A stretch of 64,000 nucleotides of DNA, from contig NZ_CP030034.1 of the NCBI RefSeq assembly GCF_006874625.1, positions 3,844,001-3,908,000 of the forward strand. The letters run 5' to 3'. This document shows, one piece after another, positions 53,937 through 61,289 of the stretch. This DNA is from Bdellovibrio sp. NC01. GTDB lineage: Bacteria; Bdellovibrionota; Bdellovibrionia; Bdellovibrionales; Bdellovibrionaceae. Made by a program: the position numbers and the translations under genes. The notes under the pieces are model-generated. The model was not told the origin of the DNA. It worked only from the letters and a program-made list of their open reading frames with translations, and searched no databases. Position 1 is the stretch's first letter. Every line of letters begins with the position of its first letter.

Positions 53937-54586
53937 GAGAGGCTCCGTCTTCCCAAGACCCAGACTTCAAAGTGAGTCGGACTCCCAAGGACTTCATAGG
54001 CGGCATGTGCTGTAGAGCCCGTAGTAAGAATATCATCCACGAAAACCCACAGCGTATCTGTCGAATCCTTGGACACCTCTGAATATTTTTCATCAAGCCC
54101 TAGGCGCAGTCTCTGCCTCTGCTGGCGGTTTCCTCCCCGCTGGCTCTTCTTTTTAAGTTTCTTTAAGCACGGAACGACCTCGCCGCTAAAGTGTTTGGCC
54201 AGGGCTTCGGCGTGGGCGAAGGCGTGATCTTTATGCCCGCTTGAAGAAGGCGCTGGGACAAAACGAATCTTTTTAGACGGAGTCATGTTAAGCGCCATGC
54301 GCTTTTGCGAAAATTTCTGCGCGTAATGGTTCCAAGCTTCCCGCCGCTGACCTTGCTTAAGTGCTAAGACGGTCGAACTTAAAAGATCACTCTGCCCGGG
54401 ATTCCATTCATACAGCGCAAAGATCGGATAAGGCGCTTCGTTGTAATGAAAAAGTCCCTGTTCATGTTCGTAATATTCCAATTGCCGTGCGCATCGTTCA
54501 CACAACAAAGCCTTCGTTCCTTGTAAGGATCCGCAATACAGACAGGGAAAGAAGTAAGCTTGCAAGAGTTGCCACATCATTTTCAT
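53909..54586 (-). CDS. ComF-family phosphoribosyltransferase-like protein
   Basis: 225 residues. The N-terminal double zinc-knuckle (CLYCG, CERCARQL) and the PRTase motif VFVDDILTTGSTAHAAYE are typical of ComF proteins, associated with DNA uptake or nucleotide salvage. ATG 54586 has an AAAGGG site. The start of the reading frame at 54616 adds ten residues without support. It sits upstream of the LolA-like gene. Confidence 0.88.
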   Translation of the reverse strand: MKMMWQLLQAYFFPCLYCGSLQGTKALLCERCARQLEYYEHEQGLFHYNEAPYPIFALYEWNPGQSDLLSSTVLALKQGQRREAWNHYAQKFSQKRMALNMTPSKKIRFVPAPSSSGHKDHAFAHAEALAKHFSGEVVPCLKKLKKKSQRGGNRQQRQRLRLGLDEKYSEVSKDSTDTLWVFVDDILTTGSTAHAAYEVLGSPTHFEVWVLGRRSLSCGASRYLL

Positions 54587-54685
54587 GTCGCAACCCTTTC
54601 GCAAAATCGTAACCACTTACCTTTTGTTGAGTTCTTTCTTTGACAAGCCAAAAACCCCGGCCTAGAACGAAATTAAGAGGGGTTT

Positions 54686-55471
54686 ATGAAAAGTATTGTA
54701 GGGGTTCTTTTCGCAATCAGTATCGCTCCAGCACTGTCTGTGGCAGCAGGTCTTTCAGCTCACCGTTACTCGGGCGAGTCTTACCGTGAGGCTTCACAAC
54801 GCAACCACGGCGATTCAATTTCTGATGCCGACAGCGTTGAGATTTCTAAAACGACTCCTGAGCGTATTAAAAAATCGATGGAAAAATTGAACGTTAAAGA
54901 ACTTCCTGACGCAGGTTCATTGCAAGCTTTGACGGCACAATTTAACTATGTTCGCGATACGCGCTTTTTGAAAACGGAAGATCCAAACTTTCCTCGCCGT
55001 TTAACATGGTTGTTCCCTGATGACGGTTGTTATGCGCGCGCTGAAATGGCGTCACAAAAATTGATTGCACAAAAATTCGTAGAGCCAAAAAAGATCTTCG
55101 TGTTCGGTGATCTTTCCGCAAAAACTGACAACGCTTCTAGCGGTTCGGTTCAGTGGTGGTACCACGTTGCTGTGATCTATCGCGTGGGCACAACTCCTTA
55201 CGTCGTCGATCCGGCTTTGAATCCTCAACAGCCCATGACTTTGACAGAGTGGAATACAGCCGTTGGCGGCGATCAAACGCACGTTGAATACGCGATCTGC
55301 TCACACGATACCTTCGATCCAGATGGCGACTGCACAAAAGGTCGTCCGATGAGTTTGGAACAAGCTGAAAACGAACAGCGCGGTTTCTTGCAAGACGAAT
55401 GGGATCGACTTGAAGAACTCCACCGCAATCCGCAAGAGGAACTTGGCGACAATCCTCCTTGGAAACACTAA
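54686..55471 (+). CDS. Exported protein-glutaminase-like enzyme
   Basis: 261 residues with a signal peptide (cleavage near SVAA-GLS). The core resembles the papain-fold protein-glutaminases: catalytic Cys in FPDDGCYARAEMAS, His in QWWYHVAVIYRV, and Asp in PYVVDPALNPQQ. These enzymes deamidate protein glutamines. In a predator it could act on prey proteins during invasion; this is inference. An acidic tail follows the domain. Monocistronic, with a GAGGGG site and a terminator. Confidence 0.7.
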   Translation: MKSIVGVLFAISIAPALSVAAGLSAHRYSGESYREASQRNHGDSISDADSVEISKTTPERIKKSMEKLNVKELPDAGSLQALTAQFNYVRDTRFLKTEDPNFPRRLTWLFPDDGCYARAEMASQKLIAQKFVEPKKIFVFGDLSAKTDNASSGSVQWWYHVAVIYRVGTTPYVVDPALNPQQPMTLTEWNTAVGGDQTHVEYAICSHDTFDPDGDCTKGRPMSLEQAENEQRGFLQDEWDRLEELHRNPQEELGDNPPWKH

Positions 55472-55477
55472 AAAACG

Positions 55478-55502
55478 AAGGCTCCACCAGGGAGCCTTTT
55501 TT
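55478..55502 (+). terminator. Terminator of the glutaminase-like gene
   Basis: AAGGCTCC, loop ACCAG and GGAGCCTT followed by T-rich sequence, between convergent genes. Confidence 0.88.
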
Positions 55503-55509
55503 AATTGTA

Positions 55510-55980
55510 CTAGATATTGTGATAGGGAATTTTCTTAATGATCGTAAAGGCACGATAGATCTGCTCAAGACTCATTGCTTGAGCCATTAAGTGATTCATC
55601 ACCATCGGCGACAAAGCCACCTTTAAATCCGCGCGTTTGCGCACATCTTCATTCACACCGAAAGCACCGCCGATAATAAAGATCGCGCGCTTCTTTGAAC
55701 TGCCTAAGATGTTTTCTACTTTTTTAGAAAATTGAATCGAATCCAACACCGAGCCACGTTCGTCGAATAAGATCACGTAGTCGTCGCTATTGATATTTTT
55801 CAGAATGAGTTCGGATTCTTCGTTGCGTTTGAAGTCTGCATCTTCACGCGCAGACTTCTTAGCTTTAAGTGACTGAATATCGAAGGGAATAAAGAACGAG
55901 ATCTTCTTCTTGTACAGCTCGCTGACCGCATCAGCCCAAGCCTCTTTAGCCGTGGCGAGATTGTACAAGATGAATTTCAT
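55510..55980 (-). CDS. rlmH: 23S rRNA (pseudouridine1915-N3)-methyltransferase
   Basis: 156 residues of the SPOUT family: YVILFDERGSVLDSIQFSKK and the knot motif FIIGGAFGVNEDVRKRAD are diagnostic, as is the C-terminal YHNI (YHH in many relatives). It methylates the helix-69 pseudouridine made by an RluD-type enzyme; such an enzyme is encoded at 14580. It follows the nadD-rsfS gene after three bases, a common arrangement. Confidence 0.93.
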   Translation of the reverse strand: MKFILYNLATAKEAWADAVSELYKKKISFFIPFDIQSLKAKKSAREDADFKRNEESELILKNINSDDYVILFDERGSVLDSIQFSKKVENILGSSKKRAIFIIGGAFGVNEDVRKRADLKVALSPMVMNHLMAQAMSLEQIYRAFTIIKKIPYHNI

Positions 55981-55983
55981 GAA

Positions 55984-57003
55984 TTACGCCTCTGGATGCG
56001 GATCTTTCAAACCAAGGTCTTTACCTTGCTTCCAAAGATTTTCCAGATTGTATTCCTGACGAACGAAATCATAGAACAAGTGGATGATCAATGAACCGTA
56101 GTCCACAACAACCCAACGACCTTCATCAATACCCTCAACGCTTTGCGGGTGAAGATTGAATTCTTCTTTCACAGCCATCACTACGTTTTCAGCCATCGCA
56201 GCCGCATGACGAGTTGATGTACCAGAAGCGATCAAAGTGTATTCGCTAGGCGCAGAAGCTTCAGTTAAATCGAAGCCACGAACCGCAATACCTTTTCTAG
56301 AGAACAAAACGTTCGCGCAGAATTCAGTAAACTTCTTGTAGTCACCGATGCGCTCGCCAAGGTTTCTGTAAAGCTTGTGTTCTTTAATGTAAGACTCAAC
56401 AGAAAGTGGCAAATACTTTTCGACTGGTTTACCAGTGCGAAGCCATTTACGAACTTCTGAAGATGAAATTTCAATATCACGCAAAGTGATGAATTGAATG
56501 TTACGACCTGTTGTTAATTCGATGAAGTTGAAATCGAAATCAGCAACCAAAGGTTTCAAGTAACCTGGCATCTCTTCCAAAGATTCTGGAACGTCATAAC
56601 CAGGACGAGTTGTAACAACCAAGTTCGTTTCAGAAAGAATCTTTTGGAAGTCTTTCCATTGCGCTAGCTCTTCAAATTTGTCAGCACCAACGATCAAATA
56701 CAAATCAGAAGCTTCGTATGTTTTGCGAAGATTCATCACTGTATCAACTGTGTAGCTTAAGCCGCCACGTTTGATTTCTTGATCGTCAACGAAGTACGTG
56801 TCGCCGTATTGAGCGAAAGCAAGTTTCGTCAATTCAACACGTTGTTCAGCTGTTGGACCCTCAACAGGAGTTTTTAGTGGGTTTTGAGCAGCGGGAACGA
56901 TGTGAACTTTGCCCAAGCCCATTTTTTTCGCCACTGTTTGAATGGCGTTGATGTGACCCATGTGCGGAGGATTAAAACTTCCACCAAAAATACCGATTTT
57001 CAT
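55984..57003 (-). CDS. nadD: NadD-RsfS fusion: nicotinate-nucleotide adenylyltransferase plus ribosomal silencing factor
   Basis: 339 residues. Residues 1-205 are NadD: nucleotide-binding FGGSFNPPHMGHINAIQTVA and ISSSEVRKWLRTGKPVEKYL, making deamido-NAD from nicotinate mononucleotide. Residues about 215-335 match RsfS (YbeB/Iojap): GIAVRGFDLTEASAPSEYTL, ASGTSTRHAAAMAENV, and WVVVDYGSLIIHLFYDFVRQ. In most bacteria these are separate neighbours. No frameshift or stop separates the halves, so the fusion is real in this reading. It follows obgE by a TAATG overlap. Confidence 0.92.
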   Translation of the reverse strand: MKIGIFGGSFNPPHMGHINAIQTVAKKMGLGKVHIVPAAQNPLKTPVEGPTAEQRVELTKLAFAQYGDTYFVDDQEIKRGGLSYTVDTVMNLRKTYEASDLYLIVGADKFEELAQWKDFQKILSETNLVVTTRPGYDVPESLEEMPGYLKPLVADFDFNFIELTTGRNIQFITLRDIEISSSEVRKWLRTGKPVEKYLPLSVESYIKEHKLYRNLGERIGDYKKFTEFCANVLFSRKGIAVRGFDLTEASAPSEYTLIASGTSTRHAAAMAENVVMAVKEEFNLHPQSVEGIDEGRWVVVDYGSLIIHLFYDFVRQEYNLENLWKQGKDLGLKDPHPEA

Positions 57004-58034
57004 TATGCTTCTTCCTCTTTAAGGATTTGACGACCCAACTCAATGACTAATTCATTGATGTTTTTGCCGGTCACCGCAGAAATGGCTAAAGGAGCATTGC
57101 CGGTAGCTTTCTTAAACGAGTTAATCAGCTTCTGAAGTTGATCAGCACTTAGAGTGTCTATTTTATTAAGAACAACGAACTGAGGACGCGTGGAAAGAGG
57201 GAAGAATCCTTCTTTGTCCTGATTTTTTTCGTCGTACATTTTAAGTTCATAGTTAATGTCTTCGAAATCTTGAAGAGGATCACGACCTGACATACCTGAT
57301 GCATCCACCAAATGGATAAAGATGCGAGTACGTTCAACGTGCTTCAAGAATTGAATACCAAGACCCACACCTTCGTGTGCGCCTTTCACCAGACCTGGAA
57401 TATCAGCAACAACGAAAGAACTATAATCACCCGCTTTAACCACACCCAAGTTTGGTGTCAGAGTTGTGAACGGATAATCTGCGATCTTAGGTTTCGCTGC
57501 AGAGATACGAGAGATCAAAGTTGATTTACCAGCATTCGGGAAACCGATGATACCGACGTCAGCGATAAGCTTTAGTTCAAGCTCCACTTCGATCTCTTCA
57601 CCTTCTTCACCTGGCTGTGCATGTTCTGGAGCTTGGTTCACGCTGGTTTTAAAGAATTCATTTCCTTTACCACCACGACCACCTTTAAGCAGAAGGTAGT
57701 TATCGATACCAGTCATATCGACGATGATTTCGCCTTCAAGATTACGAATGATTGTTCCTTCAGGAACGATCATCACAAGATCTTCACCGTCATGACCGGC
57801 TTTTTGACGGCCGAAGCCCATCTCACCATTCTGAGCGGCATATCTTTTATTTTGTCTTAGATCGACAAGGGAATTGATGTGACGAGAAGTGCGAATGTAG
57901 ACATCCCCACCTTTACCGCCGTCGCCGCCATCTGGGCCGCCACGAGGCATTCCGGATTCTCTGCGAAAACTTACGCAACCCTGGCCACCGCGACCAGATG
58001 CAATTGTGATTTTAACTTCGTCGATGAATTTCAT
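57003..58034 (-). CDS. obgE: GTPase ObgE/CgtA
   Basis: 343 residues: the glycine-rich Obg fold (GRGGQGCVSFRRESGMPRGG), G1 GFPNAGKSTLISRI, G3 DIPGLVKGAHEG and G4 NKID. It acts in late 50S assembly and stress signalling. Start ATG 58034 has only a weak ribosome site. The order rplU-rpmA-obgE-nadD is conserved; here a terminator separates rpmA from obgE. Confidence 0.96.
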   Translation of the reverse strand: MKFIDEVKITIASGRGGQGCVSFRRESGMPRGGPDGGDGGKGGDVYIRTSRHINSLVDLRQNKRYAAQNGEMGFGRQKAGHDGEDLVMIVPEGTIIRNLEGEIIVDMTGIDNYLLLKGGRGGKGNEFFKTSVNQAPEHAQPGEEGEEIEVELELKLIADVGIIGFPNAGKSTLISRISAAKPKIADYPFTTLTPNLGVVKAGDYSSFVVADIPGLVKGAHEGVGLGIQFLKHVERTRIFIHLVDASGMSGRDPLQDFEDINYELKMYDEKNQDKEGFFPLSTRPQFVVLNKIDTLSADQLQKLINSFKKATGNAPLAISAVTGKNINELVIELGRQILKEEEA

Positions 58035-58068
58035 TTTTTAGCACCGTTTATGCAGAGTGATATACAAC

Positions 58069-58097
58069 AAAAAAGGAGCCGTGGATGGCTCCTTTTT
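58069..58097 (-). terminator. Terminator between rpmA and obgE
   Basis: On the reverse strand GGAGCC, loop ATCCAC and GGCTCC are followed by six T. It divides the rplU-rpmA transcript from obgE, perhaps allowing partial read-through. Confidence 0.85.
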
Positions 58098-58148
58098 CTG
58101 TATTGAAAAAAACTCTTGGTGCTTATCGAGCGTAGAGAGTCTTAACGA

Positions 58149-58409
58149 CTAACCTGCTTTAGGATAAACACTAACTTTGAAACGCTCTTTAGAGAAACGT
58201 TCAAATTTAACAAGACCATCAATTACTGAATAGATCGTGTAGTCGCGACCCATTTTTACGTTGTTGCCCAAGTGGAATTTTGTACCACGTTGACGAACGA
58301 TGATTGTGCCTGGAAGAACTTGTTCACCACCGAAGCGTTTAACGCCCAAGCGTTTACTCTGTGAATCACGTCCGTTCTTTGTACTACCGCCGGCCTTCTT
58401 ACTTGCCAT
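58149..58409 (-). CDS. rpmA: 50S ribosomal protein L27
   Basis: 86 residues with [20 protein letters not shown] at the start and [20 protein letters not shown] in the middle. No N-terminal cleavage extension as in Firmicutes. The ATG has an AGAGAGG site. Confidence 0.97.
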   Translation of the reverse strand: MASKKAGGSTKNGRDSQSKRLGVKRFGGEQVLPGTIIVRQRGTKFHLGNNVKMGRDYTIYSVIDGLVKFERFSKERFKVSVYPKAG

Positions 58410-58437
58410 GACTAACCTCTCTTAAAAAAATCTTTAA

Positions 58438-59007
58438 TTACGCTTTTTTAGAAGTTTTTTTAGCTGCTTTTTTCTTCGCGCCAGTTTTAGTCGCTTTTTT
58501 TGCAGTCTTTTTAACTGCTTTCTTAGCAACTTTCTTTTTCGCTACTTTTTTAGCCGCTGTTTTTACAACTTCTTCGCCTTTTGATTTGTTAGCAGCGCGT
58601 TCTTTGCGAGCAGCCATGCGAGCTGTTTTAGCATCCGCACGTTTAGCATCAACGTCTACTACATTTGGCGCAGCATCTGTTTTAGTTGTTTTACCGTCTG
58701 GTGAAGTGATTGCTTTCACGAAAAGTTCAGTGAACTCTTGTTTGTGAGTTGCAAACTTTCTGTAACCTTGACGACGTTTCTTTTTGAAAACGATTTCTTT
58801 TTTTGTACGTGCTTGTTTAGTAACTACAACAGTTACTTTCGCACCTTTAACAAGAGGTTGACCAACATGAGTGGACTCACCACCAACCATCAAGATTTCG
58901 TTGATATCAAACTCTGCTCCAAGCTTTTGTTCAACTTTATCAACTTGAACAACATCACCCGCTTGAACTTTATATTGCTTACCGCCAGTACGAATAATTG
59001 CGTACAT
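58438..59007 (-). CDS. rplU: 50S ribosomal protein L21 with long lysine/alanine-rich tail
   Basis: The core (residues 1-100) is standard L21: MYAIIRTGGKQYKVQAGDVV and KKRRQGYRKFATHKQEFTEL. About 85 more residues follow, ending in dense Lys/Ala/Thr repeats such as KKVAKKAVKKTAKKATKT. The tail mimics the free peptide encoded at 22122. ATG 59007 has a GGAGGT site; the longer frame to 59058 is unsupported. The tail may bind rRNA or help assembly. Confidence 0.95.
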   Translation of the reverse strand: MYAIIRTGGKQYKVQAGDVVQVDKVEQKLGAEFDINEILMVGGESTHVGQPLVKGAKVTVVVTKQARTKKEIVFKKKRRQGYRKFATHKQEFTELFVKAITSPDGKTTKTDAAPNVVDVDAKRADAKTARMAARKERAANKSKGEEVVKTAAKKVAKKKVAKKAVKKTAKKATKTGAKKKAAKKTSKKA

Positions 59008-59345
59008 CTTTGACCTCCAGCTACCCGAATTAAGCCAATGGTAAATGCCACCTCGCACTAGGCTTTGTCAACCTAATACATGCTATTTTTTTCAGCTTTT
59101 CAGGGAGAAGAAGAGGTTACGTGGCGAAGTGGGGCTTGGCAATAAAAAAGAAAGGTTTTTTAAGATTCTAGATGTTCTTTTAAAGCTGATAATTATCGAG
59201 TACTTAGCTTAAGGAACAGGCAGCTAAAATTCATTCTTTGGGAAAAATCGACGCTCATCAGAAAGAGCGTCATAAAAAGTGGCCGTGCATTGTTTATAGG
59301 AAGATTCGGATCGGGGCCAAAAACCCCAGATCGATTAAGGGCGAT
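59008..59345. other. 338-base gap upstream of rplU and downstream of the exported alanine-rich protein gene
   Basis: On the reverse strand a TTGACA (59071-59066) lies 60 bases before the rplU start but without a convincing -10; AT-rich sequence upstream of it may be a UP element. The left half contains the terminator of the alanine-rich protein and another hairpin. No coding frame looks real. Confidence 0.5.
59243..59271 (-). terminator. Terminator of the alanine-rich exported protein gene
   Basis: On the reverse strand GACGCTC, loop TTTCTGAT and GAGCGTC are followed by GA and five T. A second hairpin (GGGG...CCCC) lies just before it, next to the stop codon. Confidence 0.8.
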
Positions 59346-61199
59346 TTAGTTATTTTCGCCCGAAGTTGGCCAACCTCTTTTTTGCGCATACTCGCGGGCT
59401 TTTTTGGTGTCAGCGAATAAAGATTGGCGAATGTTGGTTTCGCGCTCACCGATCTTATCTATATCGATGTCGCCCCATTTGTCGGCGTACTTCTTACTAT
59501 AATAGCGCTCGGTCAATTCTAAACGCAGCTCTTTGGCGCGCCAGATTTTATAAGCGTTGAATTCAGCGTCTTGCGTTTTCACGTTTTCAAGACGTTTGAT
59601 CTCTTTAGATAAAGAACCAATCATCGACTTATAGTTCGAGTTCACGTCGGCCTTGTTCACAGCAAGGAATTTATCAAAGAGGTCGGCTGATTCTTTGGTG
59701 TTTAAACCAAACGTGTTCGCTTCCATGATGTCGCTTGCGCCACGATAGTCAGCGTGCAGTGATTGCGGCGTGATGCTCTTATAATATTGTTGGCCAGCCT
59801 TGAAACCATCTTGGACAACGTCTTTCGAACCTTTTTCTAAGCCCGCGATGATGCCCTTCTGGGCTTGTAAGCGTAAATACGGATTCGTGGCGGCCGATGA
59901 GCTTCCAAGAATGCCGTTTTCAATCAGATCACGTGATTCGCTGGCTGATAGAGTTTTCGGGCGGTCTTTCAATTTGTCTTTTAAATCAGCGACAGACAAT
60001 TCATCTGCCGAGCCATCTTTTTTTAAACGATATGATTTATCAGAGGCTTTGTTGTGAGCTTGTAAAACCCAGTCCTGTTCTTCTTTTGAAAGCGGACGCT
60101 TCAATGTATCTTCTGCCAAAGCCAGTCGAGCTTTACCACCGTCAGCAGCGTCGTTGATTTTGCCAACACTTGCTAAAACTTCTTCTTGGGAGGCACCGGC
60201 TTTCATTTTAGCTGTCGCTTCTGCTGCAAGTTTCGCATTGTCAGCGGCAGTACTTGCCACAGCACGAGTTGCAGTCGCTGCAGTTTCCGCAGTCTTCGCA
60301 GTGGCTGCGGCTTTTTCTGCATCCGCTGCAATACCTGCGATTTTGAAAATGTTTTTTGCTTTGGCCGCTTTCAAAGCTGCACCCGCAGGACCTGCCGCAA
60401 GGGACGCGACTTCAGCAACTGCTTCGCAAATCATCGCCGCACGTTCTTGAGCGTTATAACATTCAAGCTTCACGCCCATCTCGTTGATCTTTGCTTTCGC
60501 AAGTCCAATCAGGTCGATGTTGCTTTTTGAAATCTTAGAGGCGTTGAAGGCTTTTAGTTCTTCTTCATCTGCCGTCAGAGGTTTCTTGGCTAGAACTTTG
60601 CGCATCAGATTGTTGTTCGCTTCTTGTTCTTTTGTCAGCGCAATCATCTTCAGTGTGGCTTTAATATTGCCGCACTTCAAAGTTTTCAGCATTGCATCTG
60701 CAGGCACATCTGCTTGCAAAAGTTTTGGAACACTATCGTTATAAATTTTAAATAGGTTCTTTTTGATACTAAAGTCAGCGTCGCAAATATCGTTTTCTGC
60801 TTTCGCCGCTTTGGCATCAATGACGACTTGATTAACGGCGCTGCCTACGCCTTTAGCGGCATCCCACAGACTGACAACGGTGTCTTTAACAAAATTCCAG
60901 CCACCGATCGCACAACCCACGCGATAATCAAAATCATCTTCAAAGAAAGCAGTGATTGAACTACGGTCGTAACACTTCAGCGCTTTTTCCTCTGGTTTTT
61001 CCCCATTGGCGCGCATCTTGGCAAATAGATCCTGGCACTCTTTTGATTTTAAAGTGTCTTGGCAGGTTTGTTTTGAAAATGCAGCAAGGCCTTTTAGGCC
61101 GGAATCCGGTTTGGTCAAACAAGCTGGCGCATCCGCGTGAGCGAACTGCCCAAGCATCATGACGATATAAATAGATAGAGCCAAAACGAGTTGATTCAT
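59346..61199 (-). CDS. Large exported alanine-rich protein, unknown function
   Basis: 617 residues with a signal peptide (MNQLVLALSIYIVMMLGQFA, cleavage near AHA-DAP). The first 290 residues contain eleven cysteines, suggesting disulfides. Residues 255-350 are Ala-rich helix (coiled coil-like: AADAEKAAATAKTAETAATA). A motif ALAEDTLKRPLSKEEQDWVLQAHN-like stretch (LSKEEQDWVLQAHN) recurs, from memory, in other Bdellovibrio exported proteins. The C-terminal part is charged and helical. It could be a prey-directed toxin or scaffold; there is no visible catalytic motif. No Shine-Dalgarno; GAATAA lies six bases before ATG. Confidence 0.7.
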   Translation of the reverse strand: MNQLVLALSIYIVMMLGQFAHADAPACLTKPDSGLKGLAAFSKQTCQDTLKSKECQDLFAKMRANGEKPEEKALKCYDRSSITAFFEDDFDYRVGCAIGGWNFVKDTVVSLWDAAKGVGSAVNQVVIDAKAAKAENDICDADFSIKKNLFKIYNDSVPKLLQADVPADAMLKTLKCGNIKATLKMIALTKEQEANNNLMRKVLAKKPLTADEEELKAFNASKISKSNIDLIGLAKAKINEMGVKLECYNAQERAAMICEAVAEVASLAAGPAGAALKAAKAKNIFKIAGIAADAEKAAATAKTAETAATATRAVASTAADNAKLAAEATAKMKAGASQEEVLASVGKINDAADGGKARLALAEDTLKRPLSKEEQDWVLQAHNKASDKSYRLKKDGSADELSVADLKDKLKDRPKTLSASESRDLIENGILGSSSAATNPYLRLQAQKGIIAGLEKGSKDVVQDGFKAGQQYYKSITPQSLHADYRGASDIMEANTFGLNTKESADLFDKFLAVNKADVNSNYKSMIGSLSKEIKRLENVKTQDAEFNAYKIWRAKELRLELTERYYSKKYADKWGDIDIDKIGERETNIRQSLFADTKKAREYAQKRGWPTSGENN

Positions 61200-61239
61200 A
61201 TCTGTTTATTCGGAACGTAAGCTAGGCTACTGAACAGGC

Positions 61240-61269
61240 CCTTGGTCACGATATGAATCATGACCAAGG
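61240..61269. repeat. Perfect hairpin between RNase G and the alanine-rich protein gene
   Basis: CCTTGGTCA pairs with TGACCAAGG (nine pairs), with an inner GAT/ATC pairing in the loop. No T-run follows in either direction, so it is probably not an intrinsic terminator. It may be an RNase site, operator or stabiliser. Confidence 0.55.
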
Positions 61270-61289
61270 TATTTACTTATTAGAAACGG

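Noticed and set aside
59238-59420. Small forward frame downstream of the alanine-rich gene
   Set aside because: It crosses two hairpins and the end of the opposite gene, with no ribosome site.
60154-60530. Forward frames inside the alanine-rich exported protein gene
   Set aside because: Low-complexity shadows of Ala codons on the opposite strand.
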